A DNA stretch of 64,000 bases from Olavius algarvensis Delta 4 endosymbiont. GTDB lineage: Bacteria > Desulfobacterota > Desulfobacteria > Desulfobacterales > CAJINA01. Both the position numbers and the translations under genes were made by a program. Below are positions 36,273 through 45,757 of the stretch, piece after piece. The notes under the pieces were generated by a model, which worked only from the letters and a program-made list of their open reading frames with translations, searched no databases and was not told where the DNA came from. Position 1 is the first letter of the stretch, and every line of letters begins with the position of its first letter. The stretch lies in contig CAJINA010000189.1 in NCBI GenBank assembly GCA_905176665.1, positions 140,747-204,746 of the forward strand. Direction: 5' to 3'.

Positions 36273-37648
36273 GTGGGCTGTCCTCCGGATTCAGACGCTG
36301 TATTGCGATAACGCGTGTCGGTCTTGGAAGGCACAGCCCCGGGTTGCATCCGATAAACCGAAGTGTTACCGCGGTCGTCATTCGTGGCTACCCCGATCCA
36401 TTCAAGCTGATCGAATTCCAGGGTGTCGGTATCGAATACAAAACTCCATTGCAGGTCATCCTGGCGATCCAGGTTTTCATGCAGGTAACGCCGGTCCCGG
36501 GTTGCAAAACAGAAATACGGCTGCGGTCCCCAAATGGCTTTATCCGCCTTAATCACCAGACGACTGCCTTCCCAAAGGAAATCCAGCCGGGCCGGTTGTT
36601 CTACCGATAACCCTTCCGTTTTTCGAATGGCATCCACGGCATCGGTATGCACCAGCTGCACCGTCGGGAAGCGCTGCTGAATGTCCCGCACAGCGGTCAT
36701 GTACCAATCGGTGGCCGGTCGCATTTCACGCTCATCGTGATTGGTAATGGCCAGGATGGTGTCCCGACCGGAATCGGTCCGCTGGAAGGCCTTTTCAATC
36801 TCGGCGGTGGTAATCGGCCGGACCCGGGATTCGAGGTTCAGGGCCCGAGCCACGTAGCGTTTCATCGCGCCCTTTTTCTGGTAATCGTAGAAATCGGGAT
36901 GATAGGTTTCCCATTGATCCGTAGCCCGTCGCCAGTCGCCGTAGCGGCCATCGGCAATGTCTCGCTGCATTTTTTCCGTCCGGCTCTGGGCCATTCCCTG
37001 GTTGCCGTAGTCAAACGGAATCCACATCTCCAAGAACAGGTTGATATCCGGACGCTCCGTGTGGGAACCGGGACGGAAGGCCGCCGGAAAGTCGAGATGG
37101 TCGATGAGGCGGCGGCTGAGCACCTGCAGATGCTCATCGGTAAAACTGAAATTGTTGGAGGTCTTATGGGCCTCGTAACAAAAGGATACGGGATGAAAAT
37201 GCCAGTAGATGCGATCGCGGTCGCACCTGTGTTCACGCAGTTTATCGACGTAATGTTCATACACGCCGTGATATCCCAGGGCGCGTCGCCGGGGATTTGT
37301 ACGAAACCCGACATGGTCGAGTACAAACCAGTTGAAGAGATACCCCTGCCCCAGATCATCGCGGTACTGTTGGCGCCAGTCCGGACTCAGGATTTCATCC
37401 AGCATGCGGTCCACTTCGTCCCAGGTACGGTTGTAATTCAAGCGCAGATCGGAGACAAAATCCATCACAGCGGCCTTCAAAGACGCTGGCACCCCGATAC
37501 CTTTCTTCAAATCCGGCAGCAGTTCAGATTCAACTGGCAAGTCCAGGCCGAAGGTATTGTTGACCCGCTTGATGGTCGCCTGCGGGGATTCATACAGGGG
37601 GCCTTCGGTATCCACACAATGAACCAGGTAGAGTGTTTTGGTGGTCAT
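36269..37648 (-). CDS. Polysaccharide-deacetylase-like protein
   Basis: A 459-residue protein. The N-terminal LVHCVDTEGPLYE (residues 8-20) is the DTEGP motif seen in NodB-like deacetylases in surface-glycan loci, and FHPVSFCYEAHKTSNN, FRPGSHTERPD and ITNHDERE give further His/Asp candidates for a metal site. The order resembles a divergent carbohydrate esterase. It may remove N-acetyl groups from a sugar, providing a free amine for the acyl-activation genes upstream. No signal peptide is visible, so a cytoplasmic role is likely. It overlaps the radical SAM gene by four bases. Confidence 0.6.
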   Translation of the reverse strand: MTTKTLYLVHCVDTEGPLYESPQATIKRVNNTFGLDLPVESELLPDLKKGIGVPASLKAAVMDFVSDLRLNYNRTWDEVDRMLDEILSPDWRQQYRDDLGQGYLFNWFVLDHVGFRTNPRRRALGYHGVYEHYVDKLREHRCDRDRIYWHFHPVSFCYEAHKTSNNFSFTDEHLQVLSRRLIDHLDFPAAFRPGSHTERPDINLFLEMWIPFDYGNQGMAQSRTEKMQRDIADGRYGDWRRATDQWETYHPDFYDYQKKGAMKRYVARALNLESRVRPITTAEIEKAFQRTDSGRDTILAITNHDEREMRPATDWYMTAVRDIQQRFPTVQLVHTDAVDAIRKTEGLSVEQPARLDFLWEGSRLVIKADKAIWGPQPYFCFATRDRRYLHENLDRQDDLQWSFVFDTDTLEFDQLEWIGVATNDDRGNTSVYRMQPGAVPSKTDTRYRNTASESGGQPT

Positions 37649-37672
37649 GTTTTTTTATCAATCCTTACAGAT

Positions 37673-38866
37673 TTAACGTCTACCGGTCTCCTGTTTCAAA
37701 GCATCGGCAATGATCTGCCAGGATGGTTTTGCCGGTACCCCTGCGGCCCGGATGAAACGCTGCTCGTAATGGTTATACTTGGCCTAATCCACTACCAGCT
37801 CCTGATCCCAGTCAATGCGATACGGCCGGCTGAGGTTATAGGGTTTTTTACCCATGGCGTTTGCAAAATTTTCAATCCAGGCGCCATTTATGGTTTTCTT
37901 TAATGGATCGGTCGTGACAAACAGGGCCGGTATTGCAAACAAAACCGCAAACGCCAGTGAAGTCGATGCATGTGTAATGACAAATTGCCCTTTCCGAACC
38001 AATTCAGCTGTTTTCCCCCGTTCGATTCGGCGCCCATCGAAGTAATCCGGTCCGTTCTCATAATTGGAACGCGGATGCGCGGCAATGACGACCTCGAGTC
38101 CTAAATCCCGCTCTATCATCGCGAAGAGTTTACATAAGACTGGAAAATAATCATCTGGATGTGTCAAGGGGGGAATACCCAGATGGTGCCGGTCCGGGTG
38201 AAAAGGCAGATATTCATCGAGGAACACGCAAATACCCGGCTCCTCGTTTGCCAGGCGTGTCTGTTCACCATCCAGTTTTAGAAACAGGTCATGATCCAGG
38301 CTTGGTATTTGTACATAGCGACCATTATTGGGTGTCTGTCCTTTGGAGGTGAGCTGATCCGGTTGTTCACTGCCGCTGTACATCAAAATCCAAGCCGGTT
38401 CAATCCGCAACCATTTAAGAGGAATCTCATGCAACAACCGGTTTGCCAATGTTTCGAAGCACATAGTGCGGAGCCGGTCTTTCAACCGTGACCGGATTTT
38501 AACTCCCTTTGCATCAGGGACCGTCCGCCCGGTTTTCAAGCCATATCTTATATGTCGGCGAGACACCTCCCTGAAAATCGCTAAGGTCTGAAGTTCCAGC
38601 GGTATCATGGCGATAATAAAAGTGTCCCTGTCAAGGCTCCTTAACGCGGCTATGACGTCTGCTTTACTTTTTTGAAGCCGGAGGCCATTGAAATCGACCG
38701 GGTCCGGCACGACCGTGTTTTTAAACGCCTGCGGACGCAGACAGGGCGTAAGATCCCAAACTGCAACGCGAAAACCGTTTTCGTGCAAAATGTCCAAACC
38801 GAACCGCTCATAGTCTCTTTGCGAGAACGGTGACTGGACCAAGAATAAAATGGTGTTGATGGGCAT
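37673..38866 (-). CDS. Surface-carbohydrate biosynthesis protein, probable GT-B transferase; in-frame TAG at 37784
   Basis: The main frame encodes 360 residues to a TAG at 37784-37786. In the same frame 36 more codons follow to TAA at 37673: AKYNHYEQRFIRAAG, then VPAKPSWQIIADALK. That tail looks like real protein of this family, in which a Trp-containing C-terminal helix closes the fold. The main part has VIAAHPRSNYEN and ITHASTSLAFAVLFAIPALF, the HP motif and phosphate-loop pattern of CDP-glycerol/polysialyl-type transferases. It overlaps no neighbour: three bases separate it from the formyltransferase upstream. The TAG may trim the last helix or be read through. Confidence 0.6.
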
Positions 38867-38869
38867 TGT

Positions 38870-39862
38870 TTATGCGGATGCTCCCGGCCGGCCAGCCGGC
38901 CTGGGTGAAAAACGGTCCCCCGCTCCAAGGCCGTATTCCCGGATGCAGGTCTCCAGGCCGAGTGGTCGTCCGTTCCCGGTACGAACCGCCAGGATGTCGA
39001 TCAAGGCGTCTTCCACAGCAACTACCAACTGCTGTCCATCCGCCTTCACGATCTGGCCGGCCGGCGTGTCCTGGTTATCTTTCAGGAATCTGATTTTATC
39101 GATGCTGAACTGCCGGCCGGCGAAATCCGCCAGTGGATATTGTAAAGGATTTGGGAAAGGTCCAAAATTCAAACCGCGAACAAAATTATCAAATTGTCGA
39201 TACGGCCATTTGAAATCCAAGTACCCGTCATTGGGTATCTGGTCGTGCCGATAGAAAAGGCGCCTGTCCGGGTCTTGGGGCGTACGACTAAGGCTGCCTT
39301 GCATCATCTGGCCCAGCACGGTATCAAATAAGCGCACACCTTCGGTGATACATTGCATGATTAATTGAATCGCGGTTGTATCCGGACCGATGGGAAAGAA
39401 CTTCTGGACAATAATGTCACCGGTATCCACCCCTTCATCGATAAAATGCCAGGTGACGCCGTGCTCGGTCTCGCCATTAACGATCGCCCAGGTACAGGCA
39501 TTCAAACCGCCATAGCGAGGCAAGGGGGCGTTGTGAAAATTTATCACGCCGGACCGGGGCAAGCGAATCAATCCTTTTTTAATGATCTGGTGGTTGTTGA
39601 TACTCACCAGATAATCTGGATCAATGGACTGGATGTGGTCCCGGGCCGCAGCTCCGTTGATGTCGGCGGAATCAAAGTTGGCAATGCCTTCACGCTGGTA
39701 GTAGCCTTTTAAACTGGCGCCGATGGCATCGTGGGCGGTATCGTTGATAACACTGAAATGGTACCTTGCTGTCGGGTGCTGCTGGTTAAAAGCCTGTAAC
39801 CGTCCAATGCAGCCTTTCACCGACTTGCCGTTACCAATAATGATAATCGTTCTTTCCGGCAT
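38870..39862 (-). CDS. Formyltransferase (methionyl-tRNA formyltransferase-like), sugar N-formylation
   Basis: A 330-residue enzyme of the Fmt/ArnA formyltransferase fold. The N10-formyl-THF site has VINFHNAPLPRYGGLN (the Asn-His pair near residue 108) and the catalytic Asp in FIDEGVDTGDIIV. The C-terminal extension is family-typical. Sugar N-formyltransferases of this kind act on 4-amino-4,6-dideoxyhexoses. Upstream genes encode an adenylating enzyme and a carrier-acyltransferase fusion, so the target may instead be an amine created by those steps. Substrate unknown. Confidence 0.82.
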   Translation of the reverse strand: MPERTIIIIGNGKSVKGCIGRLQAFNQQHPTARYHFSVINDTAHDAIGASLKGYYQREGIANFDSADINGAAARDHIQSIDPDYLVSINNHQIIKKGLIRLPRSGVINFHNAPLPRYGGLNACTWAIVNGETEHGVTWHFIDEGVDTGDIIVQKFFPIGPDTTAIQLIMQCITEGVRLFDTVLGQMMQGSLSRTPQDPDRRLFYRHDQIPNDGYLDFKWPYRQFDNFVRGLNFGPFPNPLQYPLADFAGRQFSIDKIRFLKDNQDTPAGQIVKADGQQLVVAVEDALIDILAVRTGNGRPLGLETCIREYGLGAGDRFSPRPAGRPGASA

Positions 39863-39883
39863 GACTAAGCCACCATTCTAGAA

Positions 39884-40909
39884 CTATAAAAAATAATCCG
39901 GGTTGGTTTGGAGAGTATCTAAGATTGCCTGGTATACAACGTTCAGATCGATACAGCTGACCTCACCGTAGTCCGTACGGCTGGTTTTCAGGTTCGCCTT
40001 TACCTGATCCAGGTCGGCGATCCGGTTGTAATAGCATTTCAGATCTCGGGAACGGGCATAAAGGTTAATCTCAATCTGTTCCCGCTTGCCAGCCGGTCCA
40101 ATCTCACCGGCAAACTGTTTCCAGGATCGATAAGGCACGTTGCAGGCCACTTCACCGGCATGTACAATGGACGCATAGTAAAAACCGCTACCCAAAAGTA
40201 GGAGCTTGGCATCATGGTGCAGCACCGCACGCCAGGGGGAATGCTCACCATAACAGTACCGGTTTGGAAAGCCGCAAATATCTGCGGCCCGGGGGCCGGT
40301 GCCGCATACGGACTCAAAAGGGTTGTCACTCCTGACCGCATCGGGCGGTTGCCGAATTGCCTCCGGCAGGCTTCCCAGGTCAAGCTGCACCGGCGTATCG
40401 ACCGGATCAAATCCGCCATCGAGAAACGCCTGAATATTGGCTGCCGGAGCTAACAGGGTCCCCTGAGGTCCAACCAGACTCTGTAGTTCGGCAAGGATAC
40501 CGGTCACCCCATCCACAACTGTTCCCATACGCTGCAGGGCAGCGTGTACCAGCAGGGTATCACCCGGGCCGACCCCGAGATCGACCAGCATAGCCCGAAA
40601 CGTTTCGCGTGTGATTTCCGCTGGGGTGGCGCCTTTATCCGCCTCAGGGGTCACTGCAATACGGTCATAGAGGCCAGCAATTGAGGTAAAGATTTCATCT
40701 TCGACGTCGCTTAAATCAATGGCAATGGAGAAGGTGGCATAGAATTGCTCCAGCAAGTCCAGCAATTCGAGTGAATCGAGTACGCCGCTGTCAATCAAAT
40801 CGAGATCGTCAGCCACTTCTTCCAGGTCGGCATATCCATTCTCGACGAATTTATTCTCGAATGTCTGGAACACCCACGATTTGAATTCAGCCAGGGTCGG
40901 ACTACTCAT
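39884..40909 (-). CDS. Acyl carrier domain fused to an aminoglycoside 3-N-acetyltransferase-type acyltransferase
   Basis: A 341-residue fusion. Residues 1-85 are an acyl carrier domain: LIDSGVLDSLELLDLLEQF, with Ser46 in DSL as the likely phosphopantetheine site. From about residue 100 the AAC(3) family follows: LGVGPGDTLLVHAALQRMG, VGPQGTLLAPA, and FESVCGTGPRAADI, with HAGEVACNVPYR near residue 260. AAC(3)-type enzymes use an acyl donor to acylate an amino group. Here the donor would be the acyl-thioester on the attached carrier, and the start overlaps the adenylating enzyme by eight bases. I infer that the acid activated next door is loaded on Ser46 and moved to a sugar amine. Confidence 0.82.
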   Translation of the reverse strand: MSSPTLAEFKSWVFQTFENKFVENGYADLEEVADDLDLIDSGVLDSLELLDLLEQFYATFSIAIDLSDVEDEIFTSIAGLYDRIAVTPEADKGATPAEITRETFRAMLVDLGVGPGDTLLVHAALQRMGTVVDGVTGILAELQSLVGPQGTLLAPAANIQAFLDGGFDPVDTPVQLDLGSLPEAIRQPPDAVRSDNPFESVCGTGPRAADICGFPNRYCYGEHSPWRAVLHHDAKLLLLGSGFYYASIVHAGEVACNVPYRSWKQFAGEIGPAGKREQIEINLYARSRDLKCYYNRIADLDQVKANLKTSRTDYGEVSCIDLNVVYQAILDTLQTNPDYFL

Positions 40910-42512
40910 GCTCTCTCCTCATGCGCTCCAGCTCTTTCTTATTAATCTTGCCGTTCTGATTCAGCGGCATCTCATCGACCAGATGAAACTCTTTGGGCTG
41001 CATATAGTCGGGCAACACCTCCCGGCAGTGCGCCGACAGAGCGGCTATGTCTATTTCAATCGCGGCAACATATGCGACTAAGAACTTGGGCGCCTCCGGT
41101 GTTGGGCTGTAGCCGATCACAGCCACGTGCTGGCAATTGGTGAAATCACGCAAGGTGTTCTCCACCTCACTGAGCTCAACCCGGTACCCCATAATCTGGA
41201 CCTGGTCATCAACCCGCCCGACGAAGATGAGGTTCCCGCGACCATTGATTTTACCCAGGTCGCCTGTTCGATACCAGTAATTGGCATTGTCATCCATGCG
41301 CGTATCGAGCGCGACGTATTTATCGGCTGTCAGCTCCGGCGACCGCCAGTAGCCGGGGGTTACCTGCGGCCCGGCGATGCAGATTTCGCCGACCTCGCCT
41401 TGGGATACGATCTGCCGGGTGTCATCTGCCAATGTGACTTGCAGACCGGGCAGCGGCAGACCGATGGGAACGATGCCGTGCACGCATTCGTCATCTGCGC
41501 CGTCCTGCCAGCGGTAGTAGGTACTGAACACGGTAACTTCGGTGGGACCGTAAAAGTTATCCACGACCGAGTTGGGAACCGCGGCCTGCCAGGCATTGAT
41601 GGTTTCCTGTAAAAACGGCTCGCCACAAAAAACGGAAGCGCGGATTGTGGGATACGCACCGGGTTTCAATTGTCCCAAGCGGCCCATGAATACGGCCACG
41701 GAGGGTACCGAACACCAGATGGTGATGGCATGCTTCTGGATCAGCTTGCCCGGGGCCATACAGAGCTTTTTCGGCACGCAGACAAGGGCGGCGCCGACTT
41801 CCCAGGCTGCCCACAAAGGATACACCGATAGATCGAAGGTCAAATCAGGCAGGAAGATCACCCGGTCGGTATGATCCATCTGATAAAGCGCAACCATGGC
41901 ATCAATGAAATGGTTCACATTTCGATGGGTAACCCCAATGCCCTTAGGTTCGCCGGTGCTGCCGGAAGTAAACAGCAGGTAGGCCATCTGGTCGGCCAGG
42001 ATAGGCGGTTCTATCGGCGTCCCCGACCAGGCTTCAACCGGACCGGTAACCCGGGATCGCACCCGTGCTGAAAGAATTTGTTCTTTATTTTCGGCAGCAC
42101 AGACGACCAAGTGGTGGTCGCCATCTAATTCCGCCAGGATCGCATTCAAACGCGCCACATATTCCGGGGTGGTTACGATAACCGCCAAGCCGGCGGACCG
42201 AATGACCTTAGACAGGCGCCGGTCCGGGAAGTCCGGATTCAGAGGCACATAACCTGCACCACTATACAAAGCCGCCAGGACGCCGGCAAACAATGGGGCC
42301 GAACGGTCGGCACAGACCCCGATCAGCGCCTGTGGCTGCGGTTGACTCTTTTCTATTCCGGCAGCGATATTGGCCACCTGCGCCATCAACTCCCGATACG
42401 TGTAGGTATCCCCCCCAACATGCAGCGCTGGATTTTCCGGAAACTGTACAACGCTTTTCAGGAAGCCGGATATGAGAGATCGGTATGGGGCGGTCAGGAT
42501 GGTCGCGGGCAT
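40902..42512 (-). CDS. AMP-forming adenylation enzyme (NRPS-type amino acid/acid activation)
   Basis: A 536-residue ANL-superfamily enzyme. Core motifs: LLFTSGSTGEPKG (A3, residues about 178-190), NFYGPTEVTV (A5), YRTGDLG (A7), VDDQVQIMGYRVEL (A8) and NQNGKINKK (A10 Lys). The sequence is a stand-alone NRPS adenylation domain rather than a fatty acyl-CoA ligase. It should form an acyl- or aminoacyl-adenylate and load the carrier domain encoded next. AGGAGA precedes the ATG. The specificity pocket residues cannot be assigned safely by eye. Confidence 0.87.
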   Translation of the reverse strand: MPATILTAPYRSLISGFLKSVVQFPENPALHVGGDTYTYRELMAQVANIAAGIEKSQPQPQALIGVCADRSAPLFAGVLAALYSGAGYVPLNPDFPDRRLSKVIRSAGLAVIVTTPEYVARLNAILAELDGDHHLVVCAAENKEQILSARVRSRVTGPVEAWSGTPIEPPILADQMAYLLFTSGSTGEPKGIGVTHRNVNHFIDAMVALYQMDHTDRVIFLPDLTFDLSVYPLWAAWEVGAALVCVPKKLCMAPGKLIQKHAITIWCSVPSVAVFMGRLGQLKPGAYPTIRASVFCGEPFLQETINAWQAAVPNSVVDNFYGPTEVTVFSTYYRWQDGADDECVHGIVPIGLPLPGLQVTLADDTRQIVSQGEVGEICIAGPQVTPGYWRSPELTADKYVALDTRMDDNANYWYRTGDLGKINGRGNLIFVGRVDDQVQIMGYRVELSEVENTLRDFTNCQHVAVIGYSPTPEAPKFLVAYVAAIEIDIAALSAHCREVLPDYMQPKEFHLVDEMPLNQNGKINKKELERMRREHE

Positions 42513-42524
42513 CCTTGTCTCCTT

Positions 42525-43244
42525 TCAGCCTGCAGCGCCAGCATCTCTGCTCCGGCAACGGCCTAAAATGGCGGCTGCCTTGTCCAGGTCAAATTCATCA
42601 TCGATGTCAATGCCGCGCGTCGGCGGCATGACGTACATTTCAGTGGTCGAAGTCGTGATGAATCGCTGTTCGGCCACCAGGGTCCGGGTGGCGTTGATAT
42701 AGATGGCACCGTTGATAAAAAAATAGTTTTGGGCGTACGCCTGACGACAGGCCGTGCCCGGCGCCGCGGCCTGCAGCCAATCCCAACCGGCTTCACCGCT
42801 GACAACGCACTCGCAGGGGTGCTCGGTCATGGGGTGCACGCTCATCAGGCTTGTGGTGCCGCGCTCAAGGTACAGCTCAACCGCGGCATCGATATCGGCC
42901 GCCGTACGTAAGGGCGACGTCGGCTGCAGCAGGACGATGTTCTCCGGCACTACCTGCCTTTCCCGCTTCAGCCACTGGATGATATCTACAACCGCAGCCA
43001 CCATGGGGGTGGTATCACCAGCCAGGGCAGCCGGCCGCTTGTACGGGACCGATAGTCCCAGGCCCCGGGCACAGGCGATGATGTCATCGTCATCACTGGA
43101 CAATAGAACGTCATCCAGTTCCTTGGCGGCCAGAGCCGCCTCGATGGTGTATTGGATCAAGGGCTTGCCTGCCAGCGGATGCAGATTTTTACCGGGTATC
43201 CCTTTGGAGCCGCCCCGGGCGGGTATGACGGCCAGCATTTTCAT
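42525..43244 (-). CDS. neuA: CMP-nonulosonate synthetase (NeuA/LegF type), copy 2
   Basis: A 239-residue cytidylyltransferase starting MLAVIPARGGSKGIPGKN (residues 3-20), the NeuA/LegF CTP loop, with LLSSDDDDI, VLLQPTSPLRTAAD (near residue 110) and FINGAIYI. The C-terminal IDIDDEFDLDKA is family-typical. It activates a nonulosonic acid with CMP; the two NeuB genes provide candidates. The start overlaps the aminotransferase stop (ATGA). Neither neuB set has its own adjacent neuA, so this enzyme may serve one or both. Confidence 0.88.
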   Translation of the reverse strand: MKMLAVIPARGGSKGIPGKNLHPLAGKPLIQYTIEAALAAKELDDVLLSSDDDDIIACARGLGLSVPYKRPAALAGDTTPMVAAVVDIIQWLKRERQVVPENIVLLQPTSPLRTAADIDAAVELYLERGTTSLMSVHPMTEHPCECVVSGEAGWDWLQAAAPGTACRQAYAQNYFFINGAIYINATRTLVAEQRFITTSTTEMYVMPPTRGIDIDDEFDLDKAAAILGRCRSRDAGAAG

Positions 43245-44413
43245 CCAATCAGTTCATCCGCGATTTTGTGCAGATTTTCTGCCCAGGTCTCGATGGTATC
43301 CGGAGTCATATTGACCATGACCGGCAGGGCGATGGCACGCTCCAGAATATCCGCCGAAGCCTGCCATTGGGTTTCAAAGCTGTCCGCATAAAAGTCATAC
43401 TCACTGTACATATGCTGCCAGTGACGGGCAAAATGCCAGCGCAAGGCATCGGGCAGGTTTTTTGTACCCATCTGGTAATCGGCCATACGCCGGGCAAAGG
43501 CCTCTGTTACTTCGCGCGATGCCAGATAAAAAATCACGGCATCGCCGATCTCGCCTTCTTCATCGGCCAGGGGCCGGAACTCCACGGGCAGGTCCCGCAG
43601 CAACCCTTTGAGCCGTTGCTTGTTCTCACGCTGCCGACGGTTGATATCGTCCAGTTTGCCGAGCTGCACCAACCCGATGGCACCCTGCAGTTCCATCATG
43701 CGGTAGTTGAACCCGGTTATTAGGGCCCCTTCGGCGCCGCGGCCGACGGTGGTGCTGTATTCGTGCCCGTGGTCATGGTAAGCCCGGGCACGCAAATAGA
43801 AATCTTCCCGACTGGTTACCACCATACCACCCTCGCCGGTGGTCATGGTCTTGCCACCGTCAAAACTGAACGTGCCGACAGCGCCCAGGGTCCCCAGTGT
43901 TTTTCCATGGTAAGTTCCGCCGCAGCATTGGGCGTTATCTTCCAGGACTGGAATCTGATGGCGATCAGCGATCTGTATAATCGCCTCCATTTCAGCCGGC
44001 GCACCCATCATGTGGACAACGATGATGGCAGCTGTTTGCGGCGTAATGGCCGCTTCGATTGCGCCGGGATCGATGTTGAGCGTCTTATTAATATTGACGA
44101 TCACCGGCCGGGCCCCGACTTCAAGAACTGACTCCACGGTGGCGACAAACGTAAACGCCGTGGTAATGACTTCGTCACCCGGTTTGACCCCCAGGGCCTT
44201 TAACCCGACCTTGAGGGCAGTCGACCCGGAGCTGACCGCTTGTGCATGGGGCACACCCATACGTGCGGCAAAGGCCTGCTCAAATTCCCGGACCCGGTAG
44301 ATATCGGCACGCATCGCATCAAAGCCATGCGCAAACAGAATTCCGCCGTTGGCGTCAAAAAGATCGTTGATGGCCATTCTTTCTTCTTCCCCGAACACTT
44401 CGAACCCTGGCAT
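43241..44413 (-). CDS. DegT/DnrJ sugar aminotransferase
   Basis: A 390-residue PLP aminotransferase: VSSGSTALKVGLKAL (phosphate loop, near residue 62), VVHMMGAPAEM, VLEDNAQCCGG (Asp) and FSFDGGKTMTTGEGGM with the Schiff-base Lys. FNYRMMELQGAIG is the substrate loop. A good AAAGGAGC site precedes the ATG. It lies directly before neuA and downstream of the SQD1-like gene. It probably aminates a keto sugar, perhaps creating the amine used by the acyltransferase module. It is one of three aminotransferases in the window. Confidence 0.87.
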   Translation of the reverse strand: MPGFEVFGEEERMAINDLFDANGGILFAHGFDAMRADIYRVREFEQAFAARMGVPHAQAVSSGSTALKVGLKALGVKPGDEVITTAFTFVATVESVLEVGARPVIVNINKTLNIDPGAIEAAITPQTAAIIVVHMMGAPAEMEAIIQIADRHQIPVLEDNAQCCGGTYHGKTLGTLGAVGTFSFDGGKTMTTGEGGMVVTSREDFYLRARAYHDHGHEYSTTVGRGAEGALITGFNYRMMELQGAIGLVQLGKLDDINRRQRENKQRLKGLLRDLPVEFRPLADEEGEIGDAVIFYLASREVTEAFARRMADYQMGTKNLPDALRWHFARHWQHMYSEYDFYADSFETQWQASADILERAIALPVMVNMTPDTIETWAENLHKIADELIG

Positions 44414-44503
44414 GGTGCAGCTCCTTTATGGGTAACCTATTGGTGTATTTCTTGTTGTACGGCAGCTGTCAGCCGCCGGTTGCCGGTTTATCGCCGGCCA
44501 ATC

Positions 44504-45721
44504 TCAGTTGTCGCGGATCGGGTCCTTGAACCCTTTTTCATCCAGCTGGATGTCCTTTTTCCACTTGGACGTGCACAGAATTTTAGCCGTATCACAGCGA
44601 TCCCGATATTTGCGGGCGATGTCATACACTTCGGTCATCAGGCCCTTATCGAGTGTGATCGGATCCAGTCCCAGGGACAGGAGTTTACTGTTGGCCAGGC
44701 GCAGCGGGTTTTCGGCATCCTCGTTGCGCGGATTGGGATAGTAGCGGATGTCAGCCTGGGCAATCTCGGCGACTTTTTCAGCCAGGAACTTGACCGAATG
44801 GGTTTCCGTGGCCTGGTTGAAGATCTTGACCTTTTCACCAAAAGCGGGCGGGTTCTCCACCGCCAGCTTGATGCAGTTCACGGTGTCCCGGATGTGAATA
44901 AATGCCCGGTTCTGACCGCCGGTGCCGTGAACCGTCAGGGGATGCCCGATGGCGGCCTGCATCAGGAAACGGTTGAGCACCGTGCCGTAATCACCGTCAT
45001 AGTCAAACCGGTTGATCAAGCGCTCATCCAGCAGGGTTTCCGGCGTATTGGTGCCCCAGACAATCCCCTGGTGCAGGTCGGTTATGCGCACCTGGTCATT
45101 TTTATTGTAGTAGTAGAAGAACAGTGAATCCTGGGTCTTGGTCATGTGATAAATGCTGCCGGGGCTGGCCGGGTAGAGAATTTCCAGCTCTTTTTCAACG
45201 CCGTCCACGTCGACTTTTATCTGCAGATAACCCTCCGGAATTTTCATCTGATGGGATCCATAGCCGTACACCCCGGTGGAGCCCAGGTGGATCAGGTGGA
45301 CGTCGAGACCGGATTCAACGATGGCACAGAGGATATTGTTGGTGGCATTGAGGTTGTTGTTCACCGTGTAGCGTTTATGACCGGCCGATTTCATTGAGTA
45401 CGGTGCTGCACGCTGCTCGGCAAAATGGATCACCGTCATCGGCTCCACGGTTTTCAGCAGGTCTTCCAGGGCCTGGTAATCCTGAGCCACATCCAGGTTG
45501 ACAAAATCAATGGTTTTACCGGTCAGCTCCCGCCAGGCAGCCAGTCGAATCGAAATGGGACTGATCGGCGTCAGAGATTGACACTCCAGTTCGACATCGA
45601 TCTTTCGCCGGGACAGGTTGTCCACGATCGTAACATCGTAGCCGGCCTGGGACAAACCGAGACTGGTGGGCCAACCGCAAAATCCGTCTCCGCCTAGAAC
45701 TATAATTTTCCCTAGCATCAT
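44504..45721 (-). CDS. UDP-sulfoquinovose synthase-like SDR (SQD1/SqdB family)
   Basis: A 405-residue SDR with close resemblance to SQD1/SqdB: VLGGDGFCGWPTSLGLS (residues 8-24), VDNLSRRKID, VIHFAEQRAAPYSM, HLGSTGVYGYG and YHMTKTQDS (YxxxK). SQD1 joins sulfite to UDP-glucose to give UDP-sulfoquinovose, the head group of sulfolipid and of an archaeal S-layer glycan. No sulfolipid glycosyltransferase is seen nearby. The enzyme may therefore supply a sulfonated sugar to this glycan, or have been adapted to another 4-keto sugar reaction. GGAGAAGG precedes the ATG. A second, more distant relative is at 56673. Confidence 0.82.
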   Translation of the reverse strand: MMLGKIIVLGGDGFCGWPTSLGLSQAGYDVTIVDNLSRRKIDVELECQSLTPISPISIRLAAWRELTGKTIDFVNLDVAQDYQALEDLLKTVEPMTVIHFAEQRAAPYSMKSAGHKRYTVNNNLNATNNILCAIVESGLDVHLIHLGSTGVYGYGSHQMKIPEGYLQIKVDVDGVEKELEILYPASPGSIYHMTKTQDSLFFYYYNKNDQVRITDLHQGIVWGTNTPETLLDERLINRFDYDGDYGTVLNRFLMQAAIGHPLTVHGTGGQNRAFIHIRDTVNCIKLAVENPPAFGEKVKIFNQATETHSVKFLAEKVAEIAQADIRYYPNPRNEDAENPLRLANSKLLSLGLDPITLDKGLMTEVYDIARKYRDRCDTAKILCTSKWKKDIQLDEKGFKDPIRDN

Positions 45722-45757
45722 CCTTCTCCGTTGTATCTGGTTGTTTTATAACAACCG

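Noticed and set aside
36647..37903. A 418-codon plus-strand open frame opposite the deacetylase-like gene
   Set aside because: No domain motif and no ribosome site. It is the shadow of a minus-strand gene with DTEGP and other conserved motifs.
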